This document shows positions 9,022 through 16,547 of a DNA stretch of 64,000 nucleotides, one piece after another. The position numbers were made by a program, and so were the translations under genes. Below the pieces are notes generated by a model. The model worked only from the letters and a program-made list of their open reading frames with translations, searched no databases and had not been told where the DNA came from. Position 1 is the first letter of the stretch, and the number at the start of each line of letters is the position of its first letter. This stretch comes from Ruminococcus sp. (GTDB lineage: Bacteria > Bacillota > Clostridia > Oscillospirales > Ruminococcaceae), in the NCBI GenBank assembly GCA_017626015.1, contig JAGAJO010000006.1, positions 1 through 64,000 of the forward strand, read 5' to 3'.

Positions 9022-9864
9022 TTGAACACACTGATTATCGACAACAAAAGCCTGCCCGTAATGTGCGGCTGCGACGGAATGGCTGCAAACGAGGATTTTT
9101 TTCACGCTGACAGAACAGTGGATTTTAACGTCCTTATCTATGTGGCGGAGGGTGTTATATATGTGACGGAGGAGGATACCGACTATGAGATCCGTCCGGG
9201 AGAAATGCTTTTTCTCAAAGCGGGTGTAAGGCATTACGGCAAAAGACCTATACCAAAGGGTACACGGTGGTATTTCGTTCATTTTTACCTTTCTGCCGAT
9301 GAAACGCTGGAAAGATTTATCCCGGACAGCGGGAGACTGACGCAGTATATGCCGACGGAATATTCGGCGGAGCTTCCCAAATATTTAAAGATACCTGAGG
9401 ACGGAGAGATCTTAAGCAGGCTTTCTGCGCTTGTTGACTGCTTTCACTCCGACGACAAAATGAAGGGCTGGAATATAAATTCCGTTCTTCACCGTCTGCT
9501 GACCGAGATCGCAATGCCGCAGATCGGTGAAAGCCATAATGAGACGCTTGCGGACAGAGTTGCAGAGTATATTGCGGAAAATTTCAGCCGTCCCTTCTGC
9601 GCTGCGGAGCTTGAAAGGAGATTTTTTCTTAGCTATAAAAGACTGGCGGCGGTTTTCAGACGGGATAAGGGCGTTTCAATGGGACAGTATCAGACTGCGG
9701 TAAGAATGGATCACGCCTGCAAGCTGCTGAGATCAACTCTGCTGTCGGTGGGAGAGATAGGAGAAATGACAGGCTACGGAGACAGACTTTACTTCAGCAG
9801 ACGCTTTAAAAAGTATATGGGGAAAAGTCCGCTGGAATACAGGCGGGAAACTATTACCCTGTAA
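9022..9864 (+). CDS. AraC family transcriptional regulator (GH127 locus)
   Basis: A 280-aa regulator with an N-terminal cupin sugar-sensing domain (about residues 20-100; DYEIRPGEMLFLKAGVRHYGKRP) and a C-terminal double helix-turn-helix AraC domain (about 175-280; VAEYIAENFSRPF...LSYKRLAAVFRRDKGVS...MTGYGDRLYFSRRFKKYMGKSPLEYR). The start is a TTG at 9022 preceded by GGAG with 7-nt spacing; the ATG at 9009 is in another frame. Its divergence from the GH127 gene and the shared promoter region suggest it controls that gene in response to an arabinose-type sugar, which is inference. Confidence 0.9.
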   Translation: MNTLIIDNKSLPVMCGCDGMAANEDFFHADRTVDFNVLIYVAEGVIYVTEEDTDYEIRPGEMLFLKAGVRHYGKRPIPKGTRWYFVHFYLSADETLERFIPDSGRLTQYMPTEYSAELPKYLKIPEDGEILSRLSALVDCFHSDDKMKGWNINSVLHRLLTEIAMPQIGESHNETLADRVAEYIAENFSRPFCAAELERRFFLSYKRLAAVFRRDKGVSMGQYQTAVRMDHACKLLRSTLLSVGEIGEMTGYGDRLYFSRRFKKYMGKSPLEYRRETITL

Positions 9865-10088
9865 ACTGTTTATATCCTACAAATTGACTGCTCTCTGTTT
9901 GTAAAAAATGACGAAAATATTAAAAAGACCGACGATCCTGACCTATTTTGAAAAATACACAAAAGTTTCAAATTCTTTAAAAAAAAGATTAATAACACTT
10001 CCGTTTTAATTTAATTCAGGTAAGCTATAATTTAGGTTGTGCCGGGGGTAGTGTCCCGGGACATTTATCTGGAAAGGAAGTAAAATGT

Positions 10089-11438
10089 ATGGCAGCGCAA
10101 ATTGTGGCGATAGTAATTTTTGCGTCTATGTTTCTGCTGATAGTTCTCGATAAGATAGAACGTCAGTATGTGACCTTAGGCTGCGGACTGCTGACGCTTG
10201 TGTTCGTATTCGGAGTTTGTATGAGGGATATGAACGCTATTGTTGATACGCTGAATGTGAAGTCGATCTTTACCCTGGAATTCTGGCATACCTCCGGCAG
10301 TGAGGAAGCGTCAAGCGGTATAAACTGGTCTACTATCATATTCATTGCGGGTATGATGGTAATGGTCGAGGGAATGGCAAGAGTGGGATTTTTCCGATGG
10401 CTGTGCATGAGACTTGCAAAGCTTGTAAATTACAAGACGGTCCCTATTTTCATTGTGTTTATGGTCATGAGCTTTGTGCTTTCAATGTTTATCGACAGTA
10501 TCACAGTAATACTTTTCCTTGCGTCGGTAACGATAGAGCTTTCACAGCTTCTGAAATTCAGTCCCGTGCCCATGATACTTGCGGAGATCTTCTGTGCAAA
10601 TCTGGGAGGCTCGGCGACAATGTGCGGCGATCCGCCGAATATCATTATCGGTACCTCGCTTGGCTACTCGTTCTTTGATTTCCTTACGAATACGGGAATA
10701 ATGGCATTTATTTCGCTGGTGTTCATTATCATATATTTTTATTTTGCTTACAGAAAGCAGCTGACCTCCGGAGCCGGTGAGGCTGATTATTCCGGACTAC
10801 CCGCTCCCGAAACGGCTATCACGGACAAAAGAGGCTTTGCTGTCAGCGTTGTGATCTTTGCCGTTGCCGTTGTGCTGCTTATCACCCACGCAAATACCGG
10901 TCTTACCGTAGCGTTTATCGGAGTCCTTGTGGCAGCGCTTACACTTGTTACCTCGGGCAGACACGCCCTGACGCTTCTCAAAAGGGTGGATTACAAGACA
11001 CTCCTGTTTTTTATCGGACTTTTTATCGTAGTAGGGGGGCTGGAGCAGACGGGTACCCTTGAGGTCGTTGCTTCGTTCATCGAAAGGATCAGCGGCGGAA
11101 ATGTCATGATAATGGTCGCTATTATTATCTGGGTATCTGCCATTGCAAGCGCTTTTGTGGATAATATCCCATTTGCGGCTACTATGATACCGGTCATCAA
11201 TTCACTTGCCGCTTCGGGGGGAGTAGATCTGAGGACCCTTGCATGGGCGCTTTCAATAGGTACGGATATAGGAGGAAGCGCAACGCCTATAGGAGCTTCC
11301 GCAAACGTAGTGGGTACCTCCGCTGCGGCAAAGGCGGGACATCCCATCGGCTGGGGAGAATATTGTAAGTACGCTGCTCCCGCAACGGTCATCGTGCTTA
11401 TTATCAGTACAGTTTATATTTTTGCGGTTTATCTGTAA
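10089..11438 (+). CDS. SLC13/ArsB-superfamily anion permease
   Basis: A 449-aa integral membrane protein with about 11-12 spans, of the ion-transporter (IT) superfamily. Two inverted repeats carry the signature loops FIDSITVILFLA...NLGGSATMCGDPPNIIIG in the first half and SAFVDNIPFAATM...GTDIGGSATPIGASANVVG in the second, as in ArsB, NhaD and SLC13 proteins. The substrate cannot be told from sequence (carboxylate, arsenite or Na+/H+ exchange). Start at 10089 after GGAAG. The leader (10040-10060) contains a small GTCCCGGGAC palindrome. The 20-nt gap to the next gene indicates one operon. Confidence 0.85.
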   Translation: MAAQIVAIVIFASMFLLIVLDKIERQYVTLGCGLLTLVFVFGVCMRDMNAIVDTLNVKSIFTLEFWHTSGSEEASSGINWSTIIFIAGMMVMVEGMARVGFFRWLCMRLAKLVNYKTVPIFIVFMVMSFVLSMFIDSITVILFLASVTIELSQLLKFSPVPMILAEIFCANLGGSATMCGDPPNIIIGTSLGYSFFDFLTNTGIMAFISLVFIIIYFYFAYRKQLTSGAGEADYSGLPAPETAITDKRGFAVSVVIFAVAVVLLITHANTGLTVAFIGVLVAALTLVTSGRHALTLLKRVDYKTLLFFIGLFIVVGGLEQTGTLEVVASFIERISGGNVMIMVAIIIWVSAIASAFVDNIPFAATMIPVINSLAASGGVDLRTLAWALSIGTDIGGSATPIGASANVVGTSAAAKAGHPIGWGEYCKYAAPATVIVLIISTVYIFAVYL

Positions 11439-11457
11439 AATAATAGGAGGGGTAATT

Positions 11458-12057
11458 ATGTCAAAGCAGTTTATGGTTTCCTTGGGAAGAGAATTTGGCA
11501 GCGGAGGGCATGAGATAGGTATGGAGCTTGCAAAGCGGCTGGGAGTTCCGTTCTACGACAGAAATATGCTCGATGAGATCGCCGCACACAAGAACGTTGC
11601 CAGCGACGGTCTGCACAGGTTTGACGAATTGCCCAAAAAGCTGTTTCTGTCCAGGACTGTCAGGGGATTTTCAAATTCTCCGGAGGAGGTCATCGCCGGC
11701 TTTCAGTTCGAGTATATAAAAAGAAAAGCGGAAAGCGGAGAATCCTTTGTGGTAGTAGGTCGATGTGCCGATACCGTTTTAAAGAATTACAGCGGGCTTA
11801 TATCCATATTCATACTGGGAGACGAGCAGGTCAAGGCGGAGCGTGTGGCAGGCATCAGGAACATTACCGTCGATGAGGCTAAGGCTGTGATGTACCGCCA
11901 TGACAAAAAAAGAAAGGCATATCACAACTACTATTCCGCTTTGAAGTGGGGAGATTCAAGAAGCTATGATATGACTATAAACTCGTCAAAGTCGGGGATC
12001 GGGACGACAAAGGATCTGGTTGAGCATTATGTTCGCTCACGGATCGAGTCACTCTGA
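11458..12057 (+). CDS. Cytidylate kinase-like family protein
   Basis: A 199-aa P-loop protein of the cytidylate-kinase-like family (PF13189). The N-terminal SLGREFGSGGHEIGMELAKRLGVPFYDR motif replaces the canonical Walker A with GREFGSGG, typical of this family, and VVVGRCADTVL and the C-terminal DMTINSSKSG block follow. Nucleotide binding is expected but the substrate is unknown. The start at 11458 follows AGGAGGGG; the upstream in-frame start at 11422 lies inside the permease gene. Co-transcription with the SLC13/ArsB permease suggests a linked role, not established. Confidence 0.85.
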   Translation: MSKQFMVSLGREFGSGGHEIGMELAKRLGVPFYDRNMLDEIAAHKNVASDGLHRFDELPKKLFLSRTVRGFSNSPEEVIAGFQFEYIKRKAESGESFVVVGRCADTVLKNYSGLISIFILGDEQVKAERVAGIRNITVDEAKAVMYRHDKKRKAYHNYYSALKWGDSRSYDMTINSSKSGIGTTKDLVEHYVRSRIESL

Positions 12058-12074
12058 GACAGATAAATGACGCC

Positions 12075-12108
12075 GGGCGAACGATGTTCGCCCTTTTTTT
12101 ATTTTTTT
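12075..12108 (+). terminator. Strong intrinsic terminator
   Basis: GGGCGAAC-GAT-GTTCGCCC stem directly followed by seven Ts, A, and eight more Ts. It ends the permease operon and excludes the upstream in-frame start of the sigma-factor reading frame. Confidence 0.92.
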
Positions 12109-12156
12109 TGTAACGAAATTTCTTTTAAACGGATATATAAAGCAGAGGTGACAAAA

Positions 12157-12654
12157 ATGCCGGATAAGCTGGACAGCGCTGTCTACAACGAATATGCGGA
12201 GCAGGTCTACAAATACCTGTTCAGCCTGTGTCATAACTCCGATACCGCCGAGGAGCTTACGCAGGAGACCTTTTACCGTGCAGTAAAGTCAATAAAAAAT
12301 TATGACGGCAGCTGTAAGCTTTATGTCTGGCTGTGTCAGATAGCCAAGCACGTCTGGTATAAGGAGCTTGAAAGCAGAAAGAAAAGCGCTCAGCCCCTTG
12401 AAGAAGCTCTTTATGATGCCAATGAGGATCCGGAGAGCAGTCAGGTGCTGCGTTCCGAAAAAATGGAGCTTTTCAAGGCTATGCAGGGTCTTGAGCAAAT
12501 TCAGCGGGAGGTAGTATATCTGCGTCTTACCGGGGAATTTTCCTTCCGTGAAATAGGAGAGATACTGCATAAGGACGAAACATGGGCAAGAGTCACCTTT
12601 TACAGAGCAAAACAAAAGCTGAAAAGCGGTATGTCCTCAAAGGACAATACATGA
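12157..12654 (+). CDS. ECF-type RNA polymerase sigma factor
   Basis: A 165-aa sigma-70 family protein with region 2 (YKYLFSLCHNSDTAEELTQETFYRAVKSI, residues about 15-45) and region 4 (LRLTGEFSFREIGEILHKDETWARVTFYRAKQKLK, about 125-160), and no regions 1.1 or 3: the extracytoplasmic-function architecture. The start at 12157 is set by the GAGG site about 8 nt upstream and by the terminator lying before it. An anti-sigma factor follows after 13 nt, so this sigma factor is probably held inactive until an envelope signal arrives. Target genes are unknown. Confidence 0.9.
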   Translation: MPDKLDSAVYNEYAEQVYKYLFSLCHNSDTAEELTQETFYRAVKSIKNYDGSCKLYVWLCQIAKHVWYKELESRKKSAQPLEEALYDANEDPESSQVLRSEKMELFKAMQGLEQIQREVVYLRLTGEFSFREIGEILHKDETWARVTFYRAKQKLKSGMSSKDNT

Positions 12655-12667
12655 AAGGAGCGGGAAA

Positions 12668-13369
12668 ATGGATAAATATAAGCTGAAATGCGAGACCGTC
12701 AGAGATCTGCTTCCCATTTATTCAGATAAGCTTACGAGCGAGGCAACGTCGGCGGACATTGAAGATCACCTTACCGAATGCGAGGAATGCAGAGAAATTT
12801 TTGAAGCTATGCAAAGTGACATCCCTGTGAAAAAGGCGGACGAAAAGGATAAAAAGCAGGTAAAGTATCTCAGAAAGCTTAACCGCAGGACTTTGAAGAT
12901 CACAGGAGTTATCCTCGGCTGTGTTGTACTTATCGTCGGAGTATTGATCTACGCCTGCGCATGGGGAGTACAGCCAAAGAAGTCGGACTTAGAGCTTGAA
13001 TACTCATATTATATTGACGAGGAAACAGGTACTGAAGACTATACCGTGGATATTACCTTGAAAAACGGCAAAGGCTTACATTTTTACAGCGATTATGAGT
13101 ACATAACGGATGATGACGGAAATATGATCGGGTCAAAAGGCGTATACAATATGCGTAAGATCCTGCCGTGGTTTAAAGGCGGTAAAAACGATGAGGGCAA
13201 GATCATTACAAATTCCGTAAGCGTGGGTCAAGTTTATGTGTATACAGGGTCTGACAGCTTTGGCCGCAGCATTGACAGTGATGAGATCATACTTGAATGC
13301 TCCGACGGCGATATAGTTATTACTGTTGCGGACATCAAGGCTAAGGGCAAGCTGCGTGTTCCGGAATAA
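12668..13369 (+). CDS. Membrane anti-sigma factor with zinc-finger domain
   Basis: A 233-aa protein with an N-terminal zf-HC2-like anti-sigma domain (CETVRDLLPIYSDKL and HLTECEEC, the H-x3-C-x2-C ligands), one membrane span at about residues 78-100 (ITGVILGCVVLIVGVLIYACAW), and an external domain of about 130 residues of no recognised family. It presumably binds the sigma factor encoded 13 nt upstream and senses an envelope signal through its external domain. GAAAGGAG precedes the start. Confidence 0.85.
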   Translation: MDKYKLKCETVRDLLPIYSDKLTSEATSADIEDHLTECEECREIFEAMQSDIPVKKADEKDKKQVKYLRKLNRRTLKITGVILGCVVLIVGVLIYACAWGVQPKKSDLELEYSYYIDEETGTEDYTVDITLKNGKGLHFYSDYEYITDDDGNMIGSKGVYNMRKILPWFKGGKNDEGKIITNSVSVGQVYVYTGSDSFGRSIDSDEIILECSDGDIVITVADIKAKGKLRVPE

Positions 13370-13372
13370 AAG

Positions 13373-13402
13373 AAAAAGGGACGTCGTGAGGCGTCCCTTT
13401 TG
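13373..13402. terminator. Bidirectional intrinsic terminator
   Basis: AAAAGGGACG and CGTCCCTTTT form a stem with a 7-8 nt loop. The A-tract and T-tract on either side let it serve the anti-sigma gene and the converging hemolysin III gene. Confidence 0.8.
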
Positions 13403-13441
13403 ATATTCTGCGGAATGATCCGTGAAATAAGGTCTGAGAAT

Positions 13442-14170
13442 TTATTTCCCGTTGCGTATCATCATCAGAAGCACTGAGAACCAGTGGAAAACGCTGCCGG
13501 CTACGGTAAACAGATGCCAGATGGAATGAAAATATTTTTTGTCCTTTTTAACGTAAAAGATAATTCCCACCATATAGAAAAGTCCGCCGATAAGCAAAAA
13601 CCATAGCGATACAGCATTGACCCTTTCCAGCATTGGCTTTAAGGCGATTATTACGACCCAGCCCATTGCAATGTAGCACACCAGCGACGGCTTGCGGAAT
13701 TTTTCAAGATCTATGGAGTTAAGCACGATACCCAGCGCCGCCGCACCCCATACTATTCCGAAAAGTGTCCAGCCTAAAGCTCCCCTCAGGGGAACAAGAG
13801 TGATCGGCGTATAGGTTCCCGCTATGAGAAAAAATATGGTGTTGTGATCCATTATACGGAAAAACGCTTTTGCCTTGGGGTTGGTTATGGCGTGGTAAAG
13901 CGTAGACATCGTATACAATATTATCAGCGACGCTCCGTACAGCGCCGAGCTTACTACTCCCCATGCGTTGGAATATATCGCCGCAAAAACGATAAGCACC
14001 ACGGTCCCGGCTATGGAAAGCAGCCCTCCCGTTCCGTGTGAAACGGCATTGAATATCTCCTCTCCCAGAGAATAACGCTTGAGGATCTTATTTTCGTCAG
14101 TTTCCTGAGTCACCTCGGTGCCGTCGGGTAAGATCAGGCTGTTTTTTTCAATTTTTTTGCTGTCTTTCAT
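13442..14170 (-). CDS. Hemolysin III / PAQR family membrane protein
   Basis: A 242-aa seven-span membrane protein of the hemolysin III (YqfA, PAQR) family. Seen are the EEIFNAVSHGTGGLLSIAG block, the YTMSTLYHAI motif with the conserved Ser and His, FFRIMDHNTIFFLIAGTYTPI with Asp and His, and the final SIWHLFTVAGSVFHWFSVL with the two His ligands; these make the zinc site of PAQR proteins. Several in-frame starts exist; the ATG at 14170 with AGGAG 11 nt upstream is preferred over GTG codons at 14191 and 14182. Its biochemical role in bacteria is unsettled (membrane lipid homeostasis has been proposed). Confidence 0.9.
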   Translation of the reverse strand: MKDSKKIEKNSLILPDGTEVTQETDENKILKRYSLGEEIFNAVSHGTGGLLSIAGTVVLIVFAAIYSNAWGVVSSALYGASLIILYTMSTLYHAITNPKAKAFFRIMDHNTIFFLIAGTYTPITLVPLRGALGWTLFGIVWGAAALGIVLNSIDLEKFRKPSLVCYIAMGWVVIIALKPMLERVNAVSLWFLLIGGLFYMVGIIFYVKKDKKYFHSIWHLFTVAGSVFHWFSVLLMMIRNGK

Positions 14171-14198
14171 TTCATCGATCACTCCTAACACTGTTCAT

Positions 14199-14227
14199 AC
14201 TATAGCACTTTTTATAACTCTTGTCAA
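14199..14227 (-). promoter_or_regulatory. Promoter of the hemolysin III gene
   Basis: Read on the minus strand: TTGACA (14227-14222), 17-nt spacer, TATAGT (14204-14199), about 30 nt before the start codon. Confidence 0.8.
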
Positions 14228-14399
14228 GGGATTTTTATGACAGGTGTCAAAAAAATCCGGAATAACAAATTTTCCTGACTGTGTAAAAGTCATTTATCGG
14301 CATATCGGCTTGGATAATATCCGTTTTATATAAACGCAATAAAAGATATCTGTGAAATTTGTGCAGGTATACAATAATGCGTCTTTTAGTCAAATATAC

Positions 14400-14428
14400 T
14401 TGACATTAATAAAGTTATATGCTACAAT
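14400..14428 (+). promoter_or_regulatory. Promoter of the XRE regulator operon
   Basis: TTGACA (14400-14405), 17-nt spacer, TACAAT (14423-14428). The -10 is about 30 nt before the regulator start. Confidence 0.82.
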
Positions 14429-14459
14429 ATGTACAGTGACAAAAGAAAGGACGATGCTG

Positions 14460-14657
14460 ATGGCTAAAAATTTAAAGCTTAAGGCGGCAAGGGCGCTGAA
14501 GGATATGTCCCAGAAGGAGCTTGCGGAGAAGATAGGCGTTTCAAGACAGACTATGAACGCCATAGAAAGCGGAGATTACAATCCGACGATAAAGCTGTGC
14601 ATTGCTATATGCAAGGCGTTGGATACCACGCTTGACGAGCTTTTCTGGGAAGAATAG
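14460..14657 (+). CDS. Small XRE-family (YozG/Cro-like) transcriptional regulator
   Basis: A 65-aa stand-alone helix-turn-helix protein: LKAARALKDMSQKELAEKIGVSRQTMNAIESGDYNPT contains the XRE fold, and CIAICKALDTTLDELFW completes it. Two in-frame ATGs are available; 14460 is preferred because GAAAGG lies 9 nt before it (only 3 nt before 14454). Two membrane proteins with a shared DERQ-type N-terminus follow in the same direction, an arrangement common in Firmicutes where the regulator controls its own small operon. Confidence 0.9.
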   Translation: MAKNLKLKAARALKDMSQKELAEKIGVSRQTMNAIESGDYNPTIKLCIAICKALDTTLDELFWEE

Positions 14658-14691
14658 TATGAATTTGATATAATCGAACGGAGGTATTTCT

Positions 14692-15123
14692 ATGAAATTT
14701 GTAACCGGAGAAAAAGGCTATGATGAAAGGCAGATAGCGGCAAGAGGCAGGGGGTTCATGCTTGCTTACTTAACCTCAATGGCAGTGTTGGCAATATTGA
14801 CCTGTTTAGACGAGCTTACGGAGTATATTACCCCCTACAGTATTTTTGTTGTCACGGCGTGGTCATCTCTGACTGTGTTTTCGGTTTACGCCGTAACTCA
14901 CAGCGCATATGACAGGATCAATGATACGGCAACAGGAAAGTGCGTTTTTGGAATGTTCGGCGCCTGCGGTTTGTTTGTGATCGTTACCTCATTGCTAAAA
15001 AAAGGCGATGTTAGCGATGATCTCTGGACGCATATTTTTGTGGGAGCGGCTATGGTGATAAACAGCGGCGTTTACTTTATTTATCATGCCCTGCACAGAA
15101 ATGATGACGATGAGGAGGATTAA
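14692..15123 (+). CDS. Hypothetical four-span membrane protein
   Basis: A 143-aa protein with four predicted membrane helices (about residues 22-38, 48-68, 83-103 and 112-130) and an acidic tail. The N-terminal GYDERQIAARGRG motif is followed directly by the first helix; the downstream gene has a related EIDERQRALQYK motif, so the two are probably paralogous subunits or family members regulated by the adjacent XRE protein. GGAGG precedes the ATG. Function unknown. Confidence 0.7.
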   Translation: MKFVTGEKGYDERQIAARGRGFMLAYLTSMAVLAILTCLDELTEYITPYSIFVVTAWSSLTVFSVYAVTHSAYDRINDTATGKCVFGMFGACGLFVIVTSLLKKGDVSDDLWTHIFVGAAMVINSGVYFIYHALHRNDDDEED

Positions 15124-15124
15124 T

Positions 15125-15598
15125 ATGAAGATATGCAGCTGTTTCAAGCTTTACAATACTGCGGAGGAGATCGACGAAAGGCAGAGAGCGTTACAGTACA
15201 AATGCGGTAACGAGGCTTTTGTACTTCTTATGGTGCTTGTGGTCTTACAGGGCTGTCTTGTCAAGGTCTGGGATATGGATTTTCTGGCTGAGGGGGAGGT
15301 CTCTATTGCACTGGCGTATGTTGCCGTATGGTGGAAGCAGATAAGAATGGCGTATAAAGGCGCTGACGTTCCCGACAGCAGACATAAGTCCACACGCATA
15401 TGTCTGACCTTTGCGTCGGTGATCATGACCGCCTGCACTCTGGCAGCAGTTCCGCAGATAATAAGAGATGGCAATATCAAGGAGGATCTCGGCCAGCTTT
15501 TGTTTTTTACCGTACTGTCTGTCAGCGCAGTCATTACCGCTGTGATCTACTGGATGCAGCGCAAAAACGGCTGCGAGGATACAGATCAGAAGCTATGA
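15125..15598 (+). CDS. Hypothetical membrane protein (DERQ-motif, DUF6773-like)
   Basis: A 157-aa protein with four membrane helices and an N-terminal NTAEEIDERQRALQYKCGNEAF segment. It resembles small Clostridia membrane proteins found beside XRE regulators (possibly DUF6773), but I cannot confirm the family by eye. The ATG at 15125 follows the stop of the upstream gene by one base; the GAGGAGG of the upstream reading frame supplies the ribosome-binding site, so translation is coupled. Confidence 0.68.
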   Translation: MKICSCFKLYNTAEEIDERQRALQYKCGNEAFVLLMVLVVLQGCLVKVWDMDFLAEGEVSIALAYVAVWWKQIRMAYKGADVPDSRHKSTRICLTFASVIMTACTLAAVPQIIRDGNIKEDLGQLLFFTVLSVSAVITAVIYWMQRKNGCEDTDQKL

Positions 15599-15680
15599 TA
15601 TCACCAATGCCTTATTTGGTCTGAAAATTCCTTAAACCGTCACACTTTCTACACATTATTAGGGTATTATATAGGAAGAA

Positions 15681-15845
15681 TAGACCTCCCCGGAAACTGG
15701 AGAAGTGCCGGATTCCGCAGGATATTTTGACCTGTGCAAAGAGGTGCGACCGCAGGAATACTGTATGTATTTCAAGGGAGCGACTCAAAGCACAGGGCGA
15801 AATAGACAAGGAAGGCGGTACTTCGTAAGTTTTCGGGGAGGTCTA
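15681..15845. mobile_element. MITE-like palindromic element, copy A (165 bp)
   Basis: Outer arms at 15681-15698 and 15828-15845 are inverted repeats (17 of 18 pairs, the exception G-T) beginning TAGACCTCCCC and ending GGGGAGGTCTA. Nested inside are GAAGTGCCG/CGGTACTTC, CCTGTGC/GCACAGG and GGAATAC/GTATTTC, so the whole element can fold as one long hairpin. TA dinucleotides sit at both ends. The central GCAGGAATAC...GTATTTCAAGG is shared with the element at 47545-47707. No protein is encoded. It lies between the DERQ gene and the response regulator, probably within the latter's 5' leader. Confidence 0.75.
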
Positions 15846-15872
15846 ATATGAAAATATCAGGGAGGTTTTGTT

Positions 15873-16547
15873 ATGGCAAAAATACTTGTTGTGGACGACG
15901 AGGCTAAGGTCCGTACCGTTATAAGAGAGTATGCGGAGTTCGAGGGGTACGAGGTCGCTGAAGCGGAGGACGGAATGGCTGCGGTGGAAACCGTAAAAAA
16001 AGAGGATTTCGACATTATCATCATGGACGTCATGATGCCCCGTCTTGACGGATATTCCGCCTGCAAGGAAATACAGAAGATCAAAAAGATACCCGTGATA
16101 ATGCTTTCCGCAAGGGGCGAGGAGTATGACAAGCTTTTCGGCTTTGAGATAGGCGTGGACGATTACGTTGTAAAGCCTTTTTCTCCCAAGGAGCTTATGG
16201 CGAGGATAAGAGCGGTGCTTAACAGAGCTTCCGCATCCCAGAAGACCGAGGACGTTATAAAATACGAGGGACTTGAAATAAACTTCACCGCCAGGGAGGT
16301 CATGATCGACGGCGAAAAGGTGTCCATGACCCCCAAGGAATACGACCTGCTCTTCTATCTTGTCAGAAATATGAACATCGCCCTGTCCAGAGAAAAGCTG
16401 CTGGAGGAGGTCTGGGGCTTTGATTTTTACGGAGACGACAGAACGGTGGATACTCACATCAAAATGCTCAGAAACAGTCTTGGAAGGTACAGAAATCTTA
16501 TTGTTACTCTGAGAGGAATGGGATATAAATTTGAAAAGATCCAGTAA
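15873..16547 (+). CDS. OmpR/PhoB-family response regulator
   Basis: A 224-aa response regulator. The receiver domain (about 1-120) has the acidic pair VDDE, phospho-acceptor Asp in IIIMDVMMPRLDG and the conserved Lys in DYVVKPFSPKEL. The C-terminal winged helix (about 130-224) is of the OmpR type (MTPKEYDLLFYL...VWGFDFYGDDRTVDTHIKMLR). GGGAGG lies 8 nt before the ATG. The kinase gene overlaps its end by 17 nt. A palindromic element ends 27 nt upstream and may affect expression. Confidence 0.95.
   Translation: MAKILVVDDEAKVRTVIREYAEFEGYEVAEAEDGMAAVETVKKEDFDIIIMDVMMPRLDGYSACKEIQKIKKIPVIMLSARGEEYDKLFGFEIGVDDYVVKPFSPKELMARIRAVLNRASASQKTEDVIKYEGLEINFTAREVMIDGEKVSMTPKEYDLLFYLVRNMNIALSREKLLEEVWGFDFYGDDRTVDTHIKMLRNSLGRYRNLIVTLRGMGYKFEKIQ

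Noticed and set aside
8099..9025. A 308-codon plus-strand reading frame.
   Set aside because: It lies antisense to the well-supported GH127 gene, has no family resemblance and runs through its coding sequence.
15738..15795. Resemblance to a lysine riboswitch (GAGGTGCGAC ... GGGAGCGAC).
   Set aside because: The resemblance covers only two short motifs. The remaining helices are missing, the length is too short, and the region is the inside of a palindromic element with no lysine gene downstream.
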